Source of the DNA: an uncultured Tolumonas sp.
Lineage (GTDB): Bacteria; Pseudomonadota; Gammaproteobacteria; Enterobacterales; Aeromonadaceae
Length of the DNA: 64,000 bases
Direction of reading: 5' to 3'
Assembly (NCBI RefSeq): GCF_963556105.2
Contig: NZ_OY829944.1
Span: 1,585,501 to 1,649,500 of the forward strand
A program made the translations under genes and the position numbers. The notes under the pieces were generated by a model. The model was not told the DNA's origin and made no database searches. It was given only the letters and a program-made list of their open reading frames with translations. Below, in pieces: positions 23,844-33,006 of the stretch (positions within the stretch are counted from its first letter, which is position 1; each line of letters starts with the position of its first letter).

Positions 23844-26800
23844 TCAGTTATCGAGGTGGGGTGGTGCCAGCGGCGCTTCGTGTGGCGCAGCAGCGTGAAG
23901 TTTGTGGCGCTTGTCGAGCTTGCGCAGCACCACATAGAAGACAGGTGTCAGGAGTAATCCAAAGAGTGTCACCCCGATCATGCCAAAGAAGACGGCGACA
24001 CCCATGGCGTGACGCATCTCTGCACCGGCGCCAGTGGAGGTGACCAGCGGGATCACACCCATGATGAAGGCGAGCGAGGTCATCAAAATCGGACGCAGAC
24101 GAAGACGACTAGCATCAATCGCTGCTTGTAAGGGTGTTGCGCCGTGCATTTCGAGTTCACGAGCGAATTCCACAATTAGAATGGCATTCTTACAGGCAAG
24201 CCCAACGAGCACGATCAGGCCGATCTGGGTGAAGATATTGTTGTCGCCACCCGTGAAGTAAACCCCAGCGAGTGCGGCTAATATGCTCATCGGTACAATG
24301 AGAATCACAGCCAACGGCAAAGTGAGGCTTTCATATTGGGCGGCAAGTACTAGGAAAACCAGCAGCAGGCTGATAGGAAACACCCAGATCCCTGCGTTGC
24401 CTGCGAGAATTTTTTGGTAGGTGAGATCAGTCCATTCAAAGCGGACCCCACGTGGTAGGGTTTCTCGTGCAATACGCTCGACAACAGCTTCGGCTTGAGC
24501 TGACGAGTAACCTGGCGCGGGTCCACCATTGATGTCCGCTGCGGTGTAGCCGTTGTAACGGACCACCATTTCTGGGCCAAAGCTTTGATGCACGCTGACA
24601 AGTGAAGACAATGGCACCATTTCACCTTGGTTGTTACGTGTCTTGAGCTGAAGAATGTCTTCTGGATGGGCCCGGAATGGCGCATCTGCTTGTGCCCGAA
24701 CCTGATAAGTACGACCAAAGCGATTGAAGTCGTTCACATAGAGTGACCCCAGATAGATCTGCATAGTGTCAAACACATCGGTAACAGAGACACCTTGTTG
24801 CTTGGCTTTGACGCGATCCAGATCTACATCCAGCTGCGGCACATTGATCTGGTAGCTGGAAAACATCGGGCCCAGTTCTGGTGCCTTGGCTGCTGCCGCC
24901 ATGAAAGCGTTGGCGGCGTTGTTGAGCTCGGCATAGCCTACCGAAGCTTGGTCTTCTAGCTGAAGTTTGAAGCCACCGACCGTGCCCAGCCCCATCACTG
25001 GCGGTGGTGGGAAAATGGCAATGAAGGCTTCCTGTACAGCACCGAATTTCTGATTGAGAGCCCCAGCTATGGCACCCGCAGAGAGCTCCGCGCGCTGGCG
25101 CTCCTCAAACGGTTTCAGTGTTACGAAAACGATGCCTGCTGAGGAGCTGTTGGTAAAGCCGTTGATAGAAAGACCAGGGAAGGCGATAGCGCTTTCCACT
25201 CCGGGCTGCTTCAGAGCGATGTCGCTCATCCTGCGAATGACGGCCTCTGTTCGGTCTAATGAGGCTCCGTTGGGTAATTGTGTAAAGCCGATCAAATATT
25301 GCTTGTCTTGCGCCGGTACGAACCCTCCAGGTACAAGGTAGGAAATGCCCACGGTTGCCGCCAGTAGGATGGCATACACAGTCATGGCCGAGGCTTTGTA
25401 AGTCACGACCCCACCAACGCTTCGACCATAGCGCTCTGAAGACCGTGCGAAGACTCGGTTGAACGCAGCAAAGAAACGGCCTAAATAGCGGTTCATCTGG
25501 CGTGTAAGCCAGTCTGGTGCTTCACCATGCCCTTTAAGCAGCAGGGCGGAGAGTGCTGGTGAGAGCGTGAGCGAGTTGAATGCGGAGATCACCGTGGAGA
25601 TGGCAATGGTCATCGCAAACTGCTTGTAGAACTGGCCGGTAAGCCCAGTCATGAAAGCCAGCGGCACGAATACCGCCACTAAGGTCAACGCAATGGCGAT
25701 GATCGGGCCGGAGACTTCACGCATGGCGCGATAGGTCGCGTCACGTGGAGACAAGCCAGCCTCGATGTTTCGTTCGACATTTTCTACCACCACGATGGCA
25801 TCATCGACCACGATTCCGATGGCTAGCACCATGCCGAACAGCGAGAGCGCATTGATCGAATAGCCAAACCCCAGCATCAGCGCGAAGGTTCCAACAATTG
25901 AGACTGGTACTGCCAGTAGTGGAATGATGGAAGCGCGCCAAGTCTGCAGGAACAGAATCACGACCAGCACCACCAGTGCGATGGCTTCGAGCAGTGTGTG
26001 GATCACCGCCGTGATGCTGGCACGCACGAACTGCGTGGGATCATACACAATGTTGTATCGAATGGATGAGGGGAAATCCTTGGCCATGTCGGCCATTGCA
26101 GCACGCACTTGAGTCGAGACATCTAACGCATTCGAGCCGGGTGCTTGGAAGATCGGAATCGCTACCGCAGGTTTATTATCGAGCAGAGACCGCAGACCGT
26201 ATTCTGATGCATCGAGCTGGATGTGGGCGACATCGCCAAGGCGTGTCACTGCACCATCGGGGGAGGTGCGCAGAATAATATTGGCAAACTCGCCCTCGCT
26301 CTGTAGGCGCCCCTGAGCGTTGATGTTGAGTTGTAGCGGTACATCTGGTCCGGCTGGAGAAGCGCCAATGACACCGGCGGCTACCTGTACGTTTTGTTCA
26401 CGGATGGCACGAACGACATCGGAAGCGGTTAGATCTCGCTGGGCGACCTTCTGAGGATCCAGCCATACGCGCATGGAATAGTTTCCGGACCCGAACAACC
26501 CGACTTCACCGACGCCGTTGATACGGGCGAGACGATCTTTGACGTTCAGTACCGCATAGTTGCGCAGATAAGTCATGTCATAGCGATTATCTGGCGAGAA
26601 TAGATGTACCACCATGGTCAGTGAGGGTGAGCTTTTCAGCGTTGTCACACCCAGTCGTTGTACATCCTCGGGAAGACGAGGCAGGGCTTGCGCAACGCGG
26701 TTTTGTACCAATTGCTGAGCTTTGTCGGGGTCAACACCGAGTTTGAAGGTGACGGTGATCGCGAGGTTACCATCACTATTTGCTTGAGACTGCATATAGA

Positions 26801-27032
26801 GCATGTTCTCAACGCCATTGATGGATTCTTCCAGTGGGGATGCGACGGTTTCAGCGATGACCTTAGGGTTAGCCCCCGGATACTGAGCTCGCACCACGAC
26901 GGAGGGAGGCACCACTTCTGGGTACTCGGAAATTGGTAATTGGAATAATGCCAGTACACCACCCAGCAGAATCAGTATGGATAGTACGCCAGCAAAAATC
27001 GGGCGGTCGATAAAGAATTTAGAAATATTCAT
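23844..27032 (-). CDS. RND multidrug efflux transporter (MexF/OqxB-like, HAE1)
   Basis: 1062 aa, normal for HAE1 pumps. Begins MNISKFFIDRPIFAGVLSIL (first TM). Hallmarks: EYPEVVPPSVVVRAQYPGANP, GIVVDDAIVVVENVERN in TM4 with the paired Asp residues of the proton relay, a Lys in TM10 (GLACKNAILIVEFARE), and two large periplasmic loops. Twelve TM segments expected. Proton-driven export of drugs or solvents from the periplasm/inner membrane. By memory the sequence is closest to MexF and OqxB. Second gene of the operon, 11 bp after the adaptor gene. Confidence 0.95.
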   Translation of the reverse strand: MNISKFFIDRPIFAGVLSILILLGGVLALFQLPISEYPEVVPPSVVVRAQYPGANPKVIAETVASPLEESINGVENMLYMQSQANSDGNLAITVTFKLGVDPDKAQQLVQNRVAQALPRLPEDVQRLGVTTLKSSPSLTMVVHLFSPDNRYDMTYLRNYAVLNVKDRLARINGVGEVGLFGSGNYSMRVWLDPQKVAQRDLTASDVVRAIREQNVQVAAGVIGASPAGPDVPLQLNINAQGRLQSEGEFANIILRTSPDGAVTRLGDVAHIQLDASEYGLRSLLDNKPAVAIPIFQAPGSNALDVSTQVRAAMADMAKDFPSSIRYNIVYDPTQFVRASITAVIHTLLEAIALVVLVVILFLQTWRASIIPLLAVPVSIVGTFALMLGFGYSINALSLFGMVLAIGIVVDDAIVVVENVERNIEAGLSPRDATYRAMREVSGPIIAIALTLVAVFVPLAFMTGLTGQFYKQFAMTIAISTVISAFNSLTLSPALSALLLKGHGEAPDWLTRQMNRYLGRFFAAFNRVFARSSERYGRSVGGVVTYKASAMTVYAILLAATVGISYLVPGGFVPAQDKQYLIGFTQLPNGASLDRTEAVIRRMSDIALKQPGVESAIAFPGLSINGFTNSSSAGIVFVTLKPFEERQRAELSAGAIAGALNQKFGAVQEAFIAIFPPPPVMGLGTVGGFKLQLEDQASVGYAELNNAANAFMAAAAKAPELGPMFSSYQINVPQLDVDLDRVKAKQQGVSVTDVFDTMQIYLGSLYVNDFNRFGRTYQVRAQADAPFRAHPEDILQLKTRNNQGEMVPLSSLVSVHQSFGPEMVVRYNGYTAADINGGPAPGYSSAQAEAVVERIARETLPRGVRFEWTDLTYQKILAGNAGIWVFPISLLLVFLVLAAQYESLTLPLAVILIVPMSILAALAGVYFTGGDNNIFTQIGLIVLVGLACKNAILIVEFARELEMHGATPLQAAIDASRLRLRPILMTSLAFIMGVIPLVTSTGAGAEMRHAMGVAVFFGMIGVTLFGLLLTPVFYVVLRKLDKRHKLHAAAPHEAPLAPPHLDN

Positions 27033-27043
27033 CGGGTATATCC

Positions 27044-28210
27044 TCAGATTTTTTTGGCAGTGGGCTCTGCGGCGCCCATTTGCACTGGATGTGGGGTCAC
27101 CGCATCGCCAGGGCGTACACGTTGCAGGCCGTTAACCACGATGCGTTCACCATCAGCCAAGCCGTTTTCTACTACACGCAGCCCATCTTGCACACTCCCC
27201 AAACTCACCTCTCGATAAGAGGTTTGGCCTTGGGGGTCTACCACCAAGACAAAGCGTTTGGCTTGATCGATGCCAATCGCTTTTTCATCAATTAAGATGG
27301 CTTTACGCTGGTTTGGACTTCCCAGTTTCACGCGTACGTAAAGGCCCGGAACAAGTTTGCCATCACGGTTGTCGAGAATGGCGCGTAGTTTGATCGTGCC
27401 GGAGGTGCTGTCGAGATGGTTGTCGATTGAACTGAGTTTGCCGGTCAGCGGATAGTCCTGACTGTCGGCCAGCCCAAGATGAATAGGCAGATCTTTGCCT
27501 TGTGCGGCATTGATGACCTGCAGATAACTTGCCTCATCCACATCGAATGCGGCATAGATACGATCAACGGAAACCAGTGAGGTCAGCGCTTCAGAGTTGG
27601 TCGGTGCAACAAGGTTGCCGACCGTCATTTCGGCGCGTGAGACACGACCGGCAATGGGGGCAGTAATACGAGTGTATTCGAGGTTAAGTTGTGCCGTTTT
27701 GAGCGCAGCCTGGGCTGCCTGCAAATTGGCGCGAGCTTCGCGAGCTGCATTTTGCTTCTCATCGAAATCACGGCGGGCAATCGCATTGTTAGCGAGCAAG
27801 CGCTGATCACGAGCAAGGTCGCTGGCTGTATAGGTTGCGCGGGCTTCTGCACCTGTAAGCTGGGCTTGCGCTCGGGCGACTTCCGCCTCAAACGGGCGAG
27901 GATCGATGGTGAACAGTCGTTCTCCCTTGTGCACAAAGCTACCATCTTTGAAATGCACAGCCGTTAACACGCCGGAGATCTGGGGGCGTACATCGACATG
28001 TTCTACCGCTTCAAGATGGCCGGAATACTGCTTCCATTCAGTGATGTTCCGCTGACGTACCTCCGCGACATCCACTGTGACAGCAGCAGGCGCGGAGGAT
28101 GGAGCCTGACTCTTGGCTGCTGCATAATGTTGTACGGTAAACGCTCCGGCTACACAGAATAGCCCGGCCACGGAGGCAGCAATGAGGCGATGTTTATGAT
28201 TTCTCAGCAT
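27044..28210 (-). CDS. RND efflux periplasmic adaptor (membrane fusion protein, MexE-like)
   Basis: 388 aa from ATG 28210, which has AGAGGA upstream; the frame extends to 28288 but without a start signal. N-terminal membrane/signal segment HRLIAASVAGLFCVAGAFTV; then the lipoyl half-motifs EAVEHVDVRPQISGVL and TRITAPIAGRVSRAEMTVGNLV flank a long helical hairpin (about 100-165), then a beta-barrel. It links the RND pump to the outer-membrane channel. First gene of the operon; the 266-300-bp gap to the divergent LysR gene should contain the operon promoter. Confidence 0.93.
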   Translation of the reverse strand: MLRNHKHRLIAASVAGLFCVAGAFTVQHYAAAKSQAPSSAPAAVTVDVAEVRQRNITEWKQYSGHLEAVEHVDVRPQISGVLTAVHFKDGSFVHKGERLFTIDPRPFEAEVARAQAQLTGAEARATYTASDLARDQRLLANNAIARRDFDEKQNAAREARANLQAAQAALKTAQLNLEYTRITAPIAGRVSRAEMTVGNLVAPTNSEALTSLVSVDRIYAAFDVDEASYLQVINAAQGKDLPIHLGLADSQDYPLTGKLSSIDNHLDSTSGTIKLRAILDNRDGKLVPGLYVRVKLGSPNQRKAILIDEKAIGIDQAKRFVLVVDPQGQTSYREVSLGSVQDGLRVVENGLADGERIVVNGLQRVRPGDAVTPHPVQMGAAEPTAKKI

Positions 28211-28506
28211 GATGATTTCCTCTGTGAGTGCTGAATTGGGGGAAGGCGTACATGAGGTACTAGATGTCATTCGGCTGCCTGATGACATCTGCTACAGACG
28301 TCGGAGCAATAAATGAACAATTTATTCGCGAGCTGGAACATGACCTGAACGTGGCGTGTTTCGTGTGCGAATAACCGACAATTTGGGGTAGATAATCAAA
28401 ACGTTACGGCATGAAATTATTTTCAATGTTTTTTTTAGCTAGATAAATCCTTTAATTCCGACAATACTATTCCGATATGGCTAACAATCAGGATTACAGT
28501 ACCGAT

Positions 28507-29520
28507 ATGGCAATGGATCGTTTTCAAGCAATGCGGGTGTTCGTGCGGGTCGTAGATGCCAGCAGTTTTTCGCGGGCCGCAGACAGTTTAGGCATGCCCA
28601 GAACGACGGTGACCATCATCATCCAGCAGCTTGAGGCCACTTTGCAGGTGCGTTTGCTCAACCGAACCACCCGCCGCATCAGCCTGACGCCGGATGGAGC
28701 TTCATACTACGAGCATTGCATACATATCCTTGGTGAGGTTGAGGAGGCGGAAGCCTCCTTCCGCGATGCAGCCAAAGGTCCGCGAGGTCGTCTCCGCATT
28801 GATGTGCCCTCAACGATTGGGCGTCAGATATTGATTCCCAAGCTATATGATTTTCACGAACGCTATCCAGAAGTTGAACTTGCGATTGGCATGAGTGACC
28901 GTCACGTTGACCTGGTCCGCGAAGCGGTTGACTGCGTGATTCGAGGCGGTGTGCTGGCTGACTCGACTCTGGTGGCAAGACGTATCGCCAGTTTCAAGGT
29001 GATTACCTGTGCTTCCCCTAAATATCTGGAACGTCATGGAGTTCCCACCTGCATTGAAGATTTGTCACATCATGTCGCAGTGAATTATTTCTCCAGCCGC
29101 ACAGGCCGAATCATCGACTGGGATTTCTTGGTCGACGGTCAATCAATTCCTGTAAAAATGAAGAGCGAGGTTTCCGTAAATGATGGCGAGGCTTACGTGG
29201 AATGTGCGTTGCAGGGATTCGGATTGACTCAGGTGGCACGTTTTATGGCACATAAATACCTGGAATCTGGGCAGCTTATTGAAGTGTTGCCGCAGTTATC
29301 CCCTTCGCCGATCCCAATCTCGGTTGCATATCTGCAAAACCGGCATCTTTCCCCTAAAGTGCGTGCTTTTGTTGACTGGGTTTCCGAACTGTTCAGTTCT
29401 TGTCCTATGCTCAGTGGCGTCGATACACATCCCGACGCTTGCTCTTCGCTTCCTCTCAAAGCGCCATCTAATACACTGCGTCAGGAGATCGATCAAATGA
29501 ACCTTGTCGGCGCTCTCTAG
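28507..29520 (+). CDS. LysR-family regulator divergent from the RND operon
   Basis: 337 aa from ATG 28507; ATG 28477 and 28513 are alternatives (MDRFQAMR is the usual family start). N-terminal winged HTH: FSRAADSLGMPRTTVTIIIQQLE at about 22-44, then a two-part periplasmic-binding-like effector domain with GRLRIDVPSTIG and GVLADSTLVARRI. Belongs to the PA14-/BpeT-type clade with GRLR(I/V)D(V/M)PS. Divergent arrangement with mexE-like gene suggests that it controls the pump, as MexT or BpeT do. The C-terminal tail of about 30 residues is longer than usual. Confidence 0.9.
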   Translation: MAMDRFQAMRVFVRVVDASSFSRAADSLGMPRTTVTIIIQQLEATLQVRLLNRTTRRISLTPDGASYYEHCIHILGEVEEAEASFRDAAKGPRGRLRIDVPSTIGRQILIPKLYDFHERYPEVELAIGMSDRHVDLVREAVDCVIRGGVLADSTLVARRIASFKVITCASPKYLERHGVPTCIEDLSHHVAVNYFSSRTGRIIDWDFLVDGQSIPVKMKSEVSVNDGEAYVECALQGFGLTQVARFMAHKYLESGQLIEVLPQLSPSPIPISVAYLQNRHLSPKVRAFVDWVSELFSSCPMLSGVDTHPDACSSLPLKAPSNTLRQEIDQMNLVGAL

Positions 29521-29637
29521 GCCTATTTATGACTTCCCTCTCATTGCACTCAGTTGTCATTTAGTCTCTGGTCTGTCAGGTGAAATACTTACCTGAAAGC
29601 AGCACCAGCGCTGAAAGTATCCAGTTGCTGGTTGCAT

Positions 29638-30543
29638 TTATTTTGCTAGATTGACGGTTTGGATAAGCTCGGCTACCCAGTCAGCAAATGCACGAACGGC
29701 GGGAGAAAGAAAACGCTGATGCGGATAAAGCAAAGTGACCGGTACTGACGGGGGCTGCCAGTCTGCCAGAACCTCGATTAACCGTCCTTCCTGCAAATGC
29801 TCTGACACAATCCCTTCAGCAAGCTGTGCCAGCCCGAAACCGTCAATACACATCTTGATGTAGAGCCCTGTTTCATTCACAGCTGCTTTGCCGTTGACAG
29901 GTACCGACAGTGTCTTGGTGCCGTGGAGGAAGCGCATTTCGTTCGCACGTCTGGTTTGGCCTGAAAAATAATGAACCGCCTGATGCTGAGACAATTCTTC
30001 AGGCGACTGCGGAATACCGTTTTCCCTGAGATATTCCGGAGATGCACAGGTTACCCAGCGAAACCGACCCAGCGGACGTGCAACAAGAGTGGAGTCATTA
30101 AGTTCTCCTGTTCTGATCACGCAATCCACGCCCTCCTGAACGAGATCGACCTGCCGATCGCTCACACCTATCATCAGGTAGATATCTGGATAAAGCCGGT
30201 AAAAGTCTTTCAGATTTGGCATGACGATGAAATGGGCGATCCCACTGGGCATATCAACCCGCAAACGTCCCTGGGGTCGTTTTGCAGAATCCATCAGGCT
30301 GGATTCAGAATGCTCGATTAACGAGAGTATTTCGCGGCATTGCGCGAGATACTGCACACCCTCAGGGGTGAGGCTCACCCGTCTCGTTGTCCTGTTGAAT
30401 AGGCGCACCTGCAGATATTTCTCTAGGCTCTTAATGGTGCTGGTTACAGTTGATGCTGGCAGCGAAAGCGTTTCCGCCGCGCGCACGAAACTACCGGCTT
30501 CAGCAACCCGCGTAAAGATCTGCATAGCCTGAATTCGATCCAT
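29638..30543 (-). CDS. LysR-family regulator
   Basis: 301 aa. HTH FVRAAETLSLPASTVTSTIKSLE at about 19-41; effector domain with GRLRVDMPSGIA and ELNDSTLVARPLG. It is a paralogue of the LysR at 28507-29520 (same GRLRVD-PS and STLVAR landmarks). Divergently oriented from the flavoredoxin-like gene at 30699, so that gene is the likely target. The DNA around its start codon and promoter is echoed at about 31,390-31,595 before the amidohydrolase gene. Confidence 0.9.
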   Translation of the reverse strand: MDRIQAMQIFTRVAEAGSFVRAAETLSLPASTVTSTIKSLEKYLQVRLFNRTTRRVSLTPEGVQYLAQCREILSLIEHSESSLMDSAKRPQGRLRVDMPSGIAHFIVMPNLKDFYRLYPDIYLMIGVSDRQVDLVQEGVDCVIRTGELNDSTLVARPLGRFRWVTCASPEYLRENGIPQSPEELSQHQAVHYFSGQTRRANEMRFLHGTKTLSVPVNGKAAVNETGLYIKMCIDGFGLAQLAEGIVSEHLQEGRLIEVLADWQPPSVPVTLLYPHQRFLSPAVRAFADWVAELIQTVNLAK

Positions 30544-30698
30544 ATTCCTTCTCTCTAATGCCGATAAATCTGTAGGTCGTTAATATTATTATTCTCTTAT
30601 TGTGAATAATGAAAACGATTTAAACATCTTTTTTACCACAATACAGTGGCGTACTTTTTCTTGTTGATTATGAAAGAAGCACTGAAAAAGGTAGGAAT

Positions 30699-31271
30699 AT
30701 GAAGAAATTTGGACCAGCGGGATGGCTCTTCCCGAAGCCGGTAATGATTATTGGTACATACGACAAGGATGGCAAACCCAACGCCATGCATGGTGATTGT
30801 GGCGGTACTTGGGACTACACAGAAATCTCTCTTTTTTTGGGAAAAAAGCGACAGACCAATCTGAATTTGCAGGAATACGGTGAATTCACTCTGGCATTAG
30901 CCAATATGGATACTATGGTTGGCGCTGACTATGTCGGTATGGTCAGTGGACTGCGAGAGCCGAATAAAATAGCCAAAACAGGCTGGACAGTAGATAAGGC
31001 TCCGGATGTCAATGCACCTCTCTTCAAGGAGTTTCCATTGACGCTGGAATGTCGTGTCAAAGAGATCCGCGATGATGCCACAACTCGCGACTGTTACCAC
31101 CTCATCGCTGATATCGTCGGTATTTTGGTTGATGATAAATATGTTGGGAAGGATGGTTATCCGGATATCCAGAAAATGAAACTGATCTGCCACGAAACGA
31201 TACATCAGAGTTATATCCAGCTCGGAGAAACGGCAGGTAAGGCATTTAGTGAAGGCGCTAAGTTAAGATGA
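30699..31271 (+). CDS. Flavin reductase-like / flavoredoxin-family FMN-binding protein
   Basis: 190 aa; ATG 30699 preceded by AGGAAT. N-terminal MKKFGPAGWLFPKPVMIIGTYDKDGKPNAM fits the flavin reductase-like split-barrel fold (flavoredoxin subgroup), with GDCGGTWDYTEISLFLGKKRQTNLN and EFTLALANMDTMVGADYVGMVSG in the expected order. Probably binds FMN and transfers electrons or acts as a small reductase. Downstream is a long inverted repeat (31309-31392), then a LysR remnant and the amidohydrolase. Regulated probably by the divergent LysR. Confidence 0.85.
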   Translation: MKKFGPAGWLFPKPVMIIGTYDKDGKPNAMHGDCGGTWDYTEISLFLGKKRQTNLNLQEYGEFTLALANMDTMVGADYVGMVSGLREPNKIAKTGWTVDKAPDVNAPLFKEFPLTLECRVKEIRDDATTRDCYHLIADIVGILVDDKYVGKDGYPDIQKMKLICHETIHQSYIQLGETAGKAFSEGAKLR

Positions 31272-31308
31272 GATGGAGAAGTGCAGACTTGATCTGCCAG
31301 TAGGCCTT

Positions 31309-31392
31309 GCCAAGAGGTGGGGTTACCCGTTTTGATAGAGGTGCGAATCTTCATCAAAACCGCGCGCAAGCACAGGCGTAACCCCAACTGGC
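31309..31392. other. Long imperfect inverted repeat (terminator or RNA structure)
   Basis: Nested arms GCCA/TGGC (31309/31389), GGGGTTAC/GTAACCCC (31319/31378) and GTTTTGAT/ATCAAAAC (31329/31353) around an unpaired 16-nt loop. It lies after the flavoredoxin stop. No T-tract follows, so a simple terminator is not certain. Confidence 0.5.
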
Positions 31393-31443
31393 TTCGACTT
31401 CAGTAGTCCGCGTAAAAAATTGCATAGCTTTAATTCGCTCCCT
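31390..31443 (-). pseudogene. LysR gene 5' remnant plus shared promoter region
   Basis: Minus strand frame reads RERIKAMQFFTRTTEVEA, matching the MDRIQAMQIFTRVAEAG start of the LysR at 29638-30543, but the ATG is AGG and the rest of the gene is missing. The following intergenic DNA (to 31595) also resembles 30544-30698 (for example ATTCCTTCTC-CTAATGC, TAAACNTCTTTTT, GTGGCGTACTTTT, TTGTTGATTA). So a LysR/target-gene module was duplicated or exchanged and its regulator gene lost here. Confidence 0.65.
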
Positions 31444-31594
31444 ATTCCTTCTCGCTAATGCTGATACTGATACATCAGTCGACAGTTAGTATGATTATTC
31501 GGTTATTTTAAATAATAAAAACATTTTAAACGTCTTTTTCTGATTAATAGGGTGGCGTACTTTTCTCGCTGTTGATTAAGAAAAAGGTGTTGAA

Positions 31595-32980
31595 ATGACC
31601 GATTATGTAAGAAATATTGTGAATAATCAGACCGAAAATGTCCCTGTAACTTTGATCCGTGGCGCAACGATACTGAGCATGGATGAGAGTGTAGGCAATA
31701 TTGAACGCGGTGATATTCTTATCACTGGATCAACTATTGCCGCCGTGGGTCAAAATCTGGACGCACAGGGTGCCCAAGTCATTGATGCAACGAACATGAT
31801 TGCTATGCCAGGAATGGTCGATTCTCATCGTCACTCATGGGAGGGCCAACTGCGCCGCATCAACCCTAATGCCACCTGTCTGGAAGACTACAGTAACGCC
31901 ACGCACTTCTCGTTTGCCAAATATTATCGCCCTGCAGATATGTATATCGGTAACCTGCTGACTGCTCTAGGAGCTATTGACGCAGGTATCACCACCGTCA
32001 TTGATAATTCCCATAACAGCCGCACCGCTGCACATTCCGACGCAGCTGTTGAAGCCCTACTTGATGCGGGTATTCGCGCCATACATGCATCAGGGGCACC
32101 AGTATCAGGCGAATGGGATAAAGCGCACTGGCCCGGTAATTGGCAACGCCTGCAGGAAAAGTATTTCAAGAACAACCCTGACAGCCTAGTTTCTCTTGCG
32201 GTGATGGCTCAGCTGGAGCCAGATTTATGGACCGAAGCCCGCAGATTAGGCCTGCCAATCGTCACTGAATTCTTTGGTTCTCTGATGGCATCTGAACTTG
32301 AATCGCTGCATCAACGCGGTCTGCTCGGCTCGGATAATATTTTCAATCACTGCACGTCGCTGCCTGATGAAGGATGGAAGATCTTGCGGGAAGCCGGTGT
32401 CCGGGTGAACGTCTGCCCGCGCTCTGATGCGCACTATGGCATCGAAGACGGTATGTTTGCCATTCAGGCTGCGAAGCGTCATGGCATTTGTCCCGGCCTG
32501 AGCGTTGATAACGAAACGTCCTACAGCACTGACATGTTTATGGAAATGCGCGTGGCATTTTACCTGCAGCGGGTAATGGGCATGCACCAACAGCACTGTT
32601 GTGATTCCGCACATGCGCTGACAATACTTCCGGCAGCCCAACTTCTTAAATCGGCGACGGTCGATGGCGCAGCTTGCGCCGGATTGCAGGACAAAATTGG
32701 CAGCCTGACGCCGGGCAAACAGGCTGACCTGCTCTTGATTAATGCCAATGACATCAATCTCTATCCGTCCGGTAATGCCTTTGGCACAGTGGTACATGCG
32801 ACAGAACGCAGCAACATTGATACCGTCATGATCGGCGGACGCATCGTTAAGCAAAACGGTAAAGTTTTGGGTGTGGACAGTGAACGTCTTCGTGCGGCGA
32901 TTGATGAATCACGTGAGCATCTGTTTACTGCCTCTGGGTATGAAGCTGATATTTTTGCTGACGCATTTCTGCCACTGTAG
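31595..32980 (+). CDS. Amidohydrolase (AtzC/TrzA/SsnA-type metal-dependent hydrolase)
   Basis: 461 aa; ATG 31595 with AAAAAGG upstream. First beta-domain LIRGATILSMDESVGNIERGDILITGSTIAAVG, then the HxH metal motif MPGMVDSHRHSWEGQLR (about 72-88), NHCTSLPDEG (His, about 250) and SVDNETSY (Asp, about 308), then SLTPGKQADLLLINAND. The lysine-free active site implies a mononuclear metal enzyme hydrolysing C-N or C-Cl bonds, such as deaminases and chlorohydrolases. The DTS/DLSN variations do not allow a substrate call. Followed at 26 bp by a YdcZ-type transporter. Confidence 0.88.
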   Translation: MTDYVRNIVNNQTENVPVTLIRGATILSMDESVGNIERGDILITGSTIAAVGQNLDAQGAQVIDATNMIAMPGMVDSHRHSWEGQLRRINPNATCLEDYSNATHFSFAKYYRPADMYIGNLLTALGAIDAGITTVIDNSHNSRTAAHSDAAVEALLDAGIRAIHASGAPVSGEWDKAHWPGNWQRLQEKYFKNNPDSLVSLAVMAQLEPDLWTEARRLGLPIVTEFFGSLMASELESLHQRGLLGSDNIFNHCTSLPDEGWKILREAGVRVNVCPRSDAHYGIEDGMFAIQAAKRHGICPGLSVDNETSYSTDMFMEMRVAFYLQRVMGMHQQHCCDSAHALTILPAAQLLKSATVDGAACAGLQDKIGSLTPGKQADLLLINANDINLYPSGNAFGTVVHATERSNIDTVMIGGRIVKQNGKVLGVDSERLRAAIDESREHLFTASGYEADIFADAFLPL

Positions 32981-33006
32981 CAGGCGCACTGACAGGAATG
33001 AAACGC

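Noticed and set aside
32246..32854. 202-codon minus frame inside the amidohydrolase gene
   Set aside because: Shadow of a strongly supported plus-strand gene; no family or start signal.
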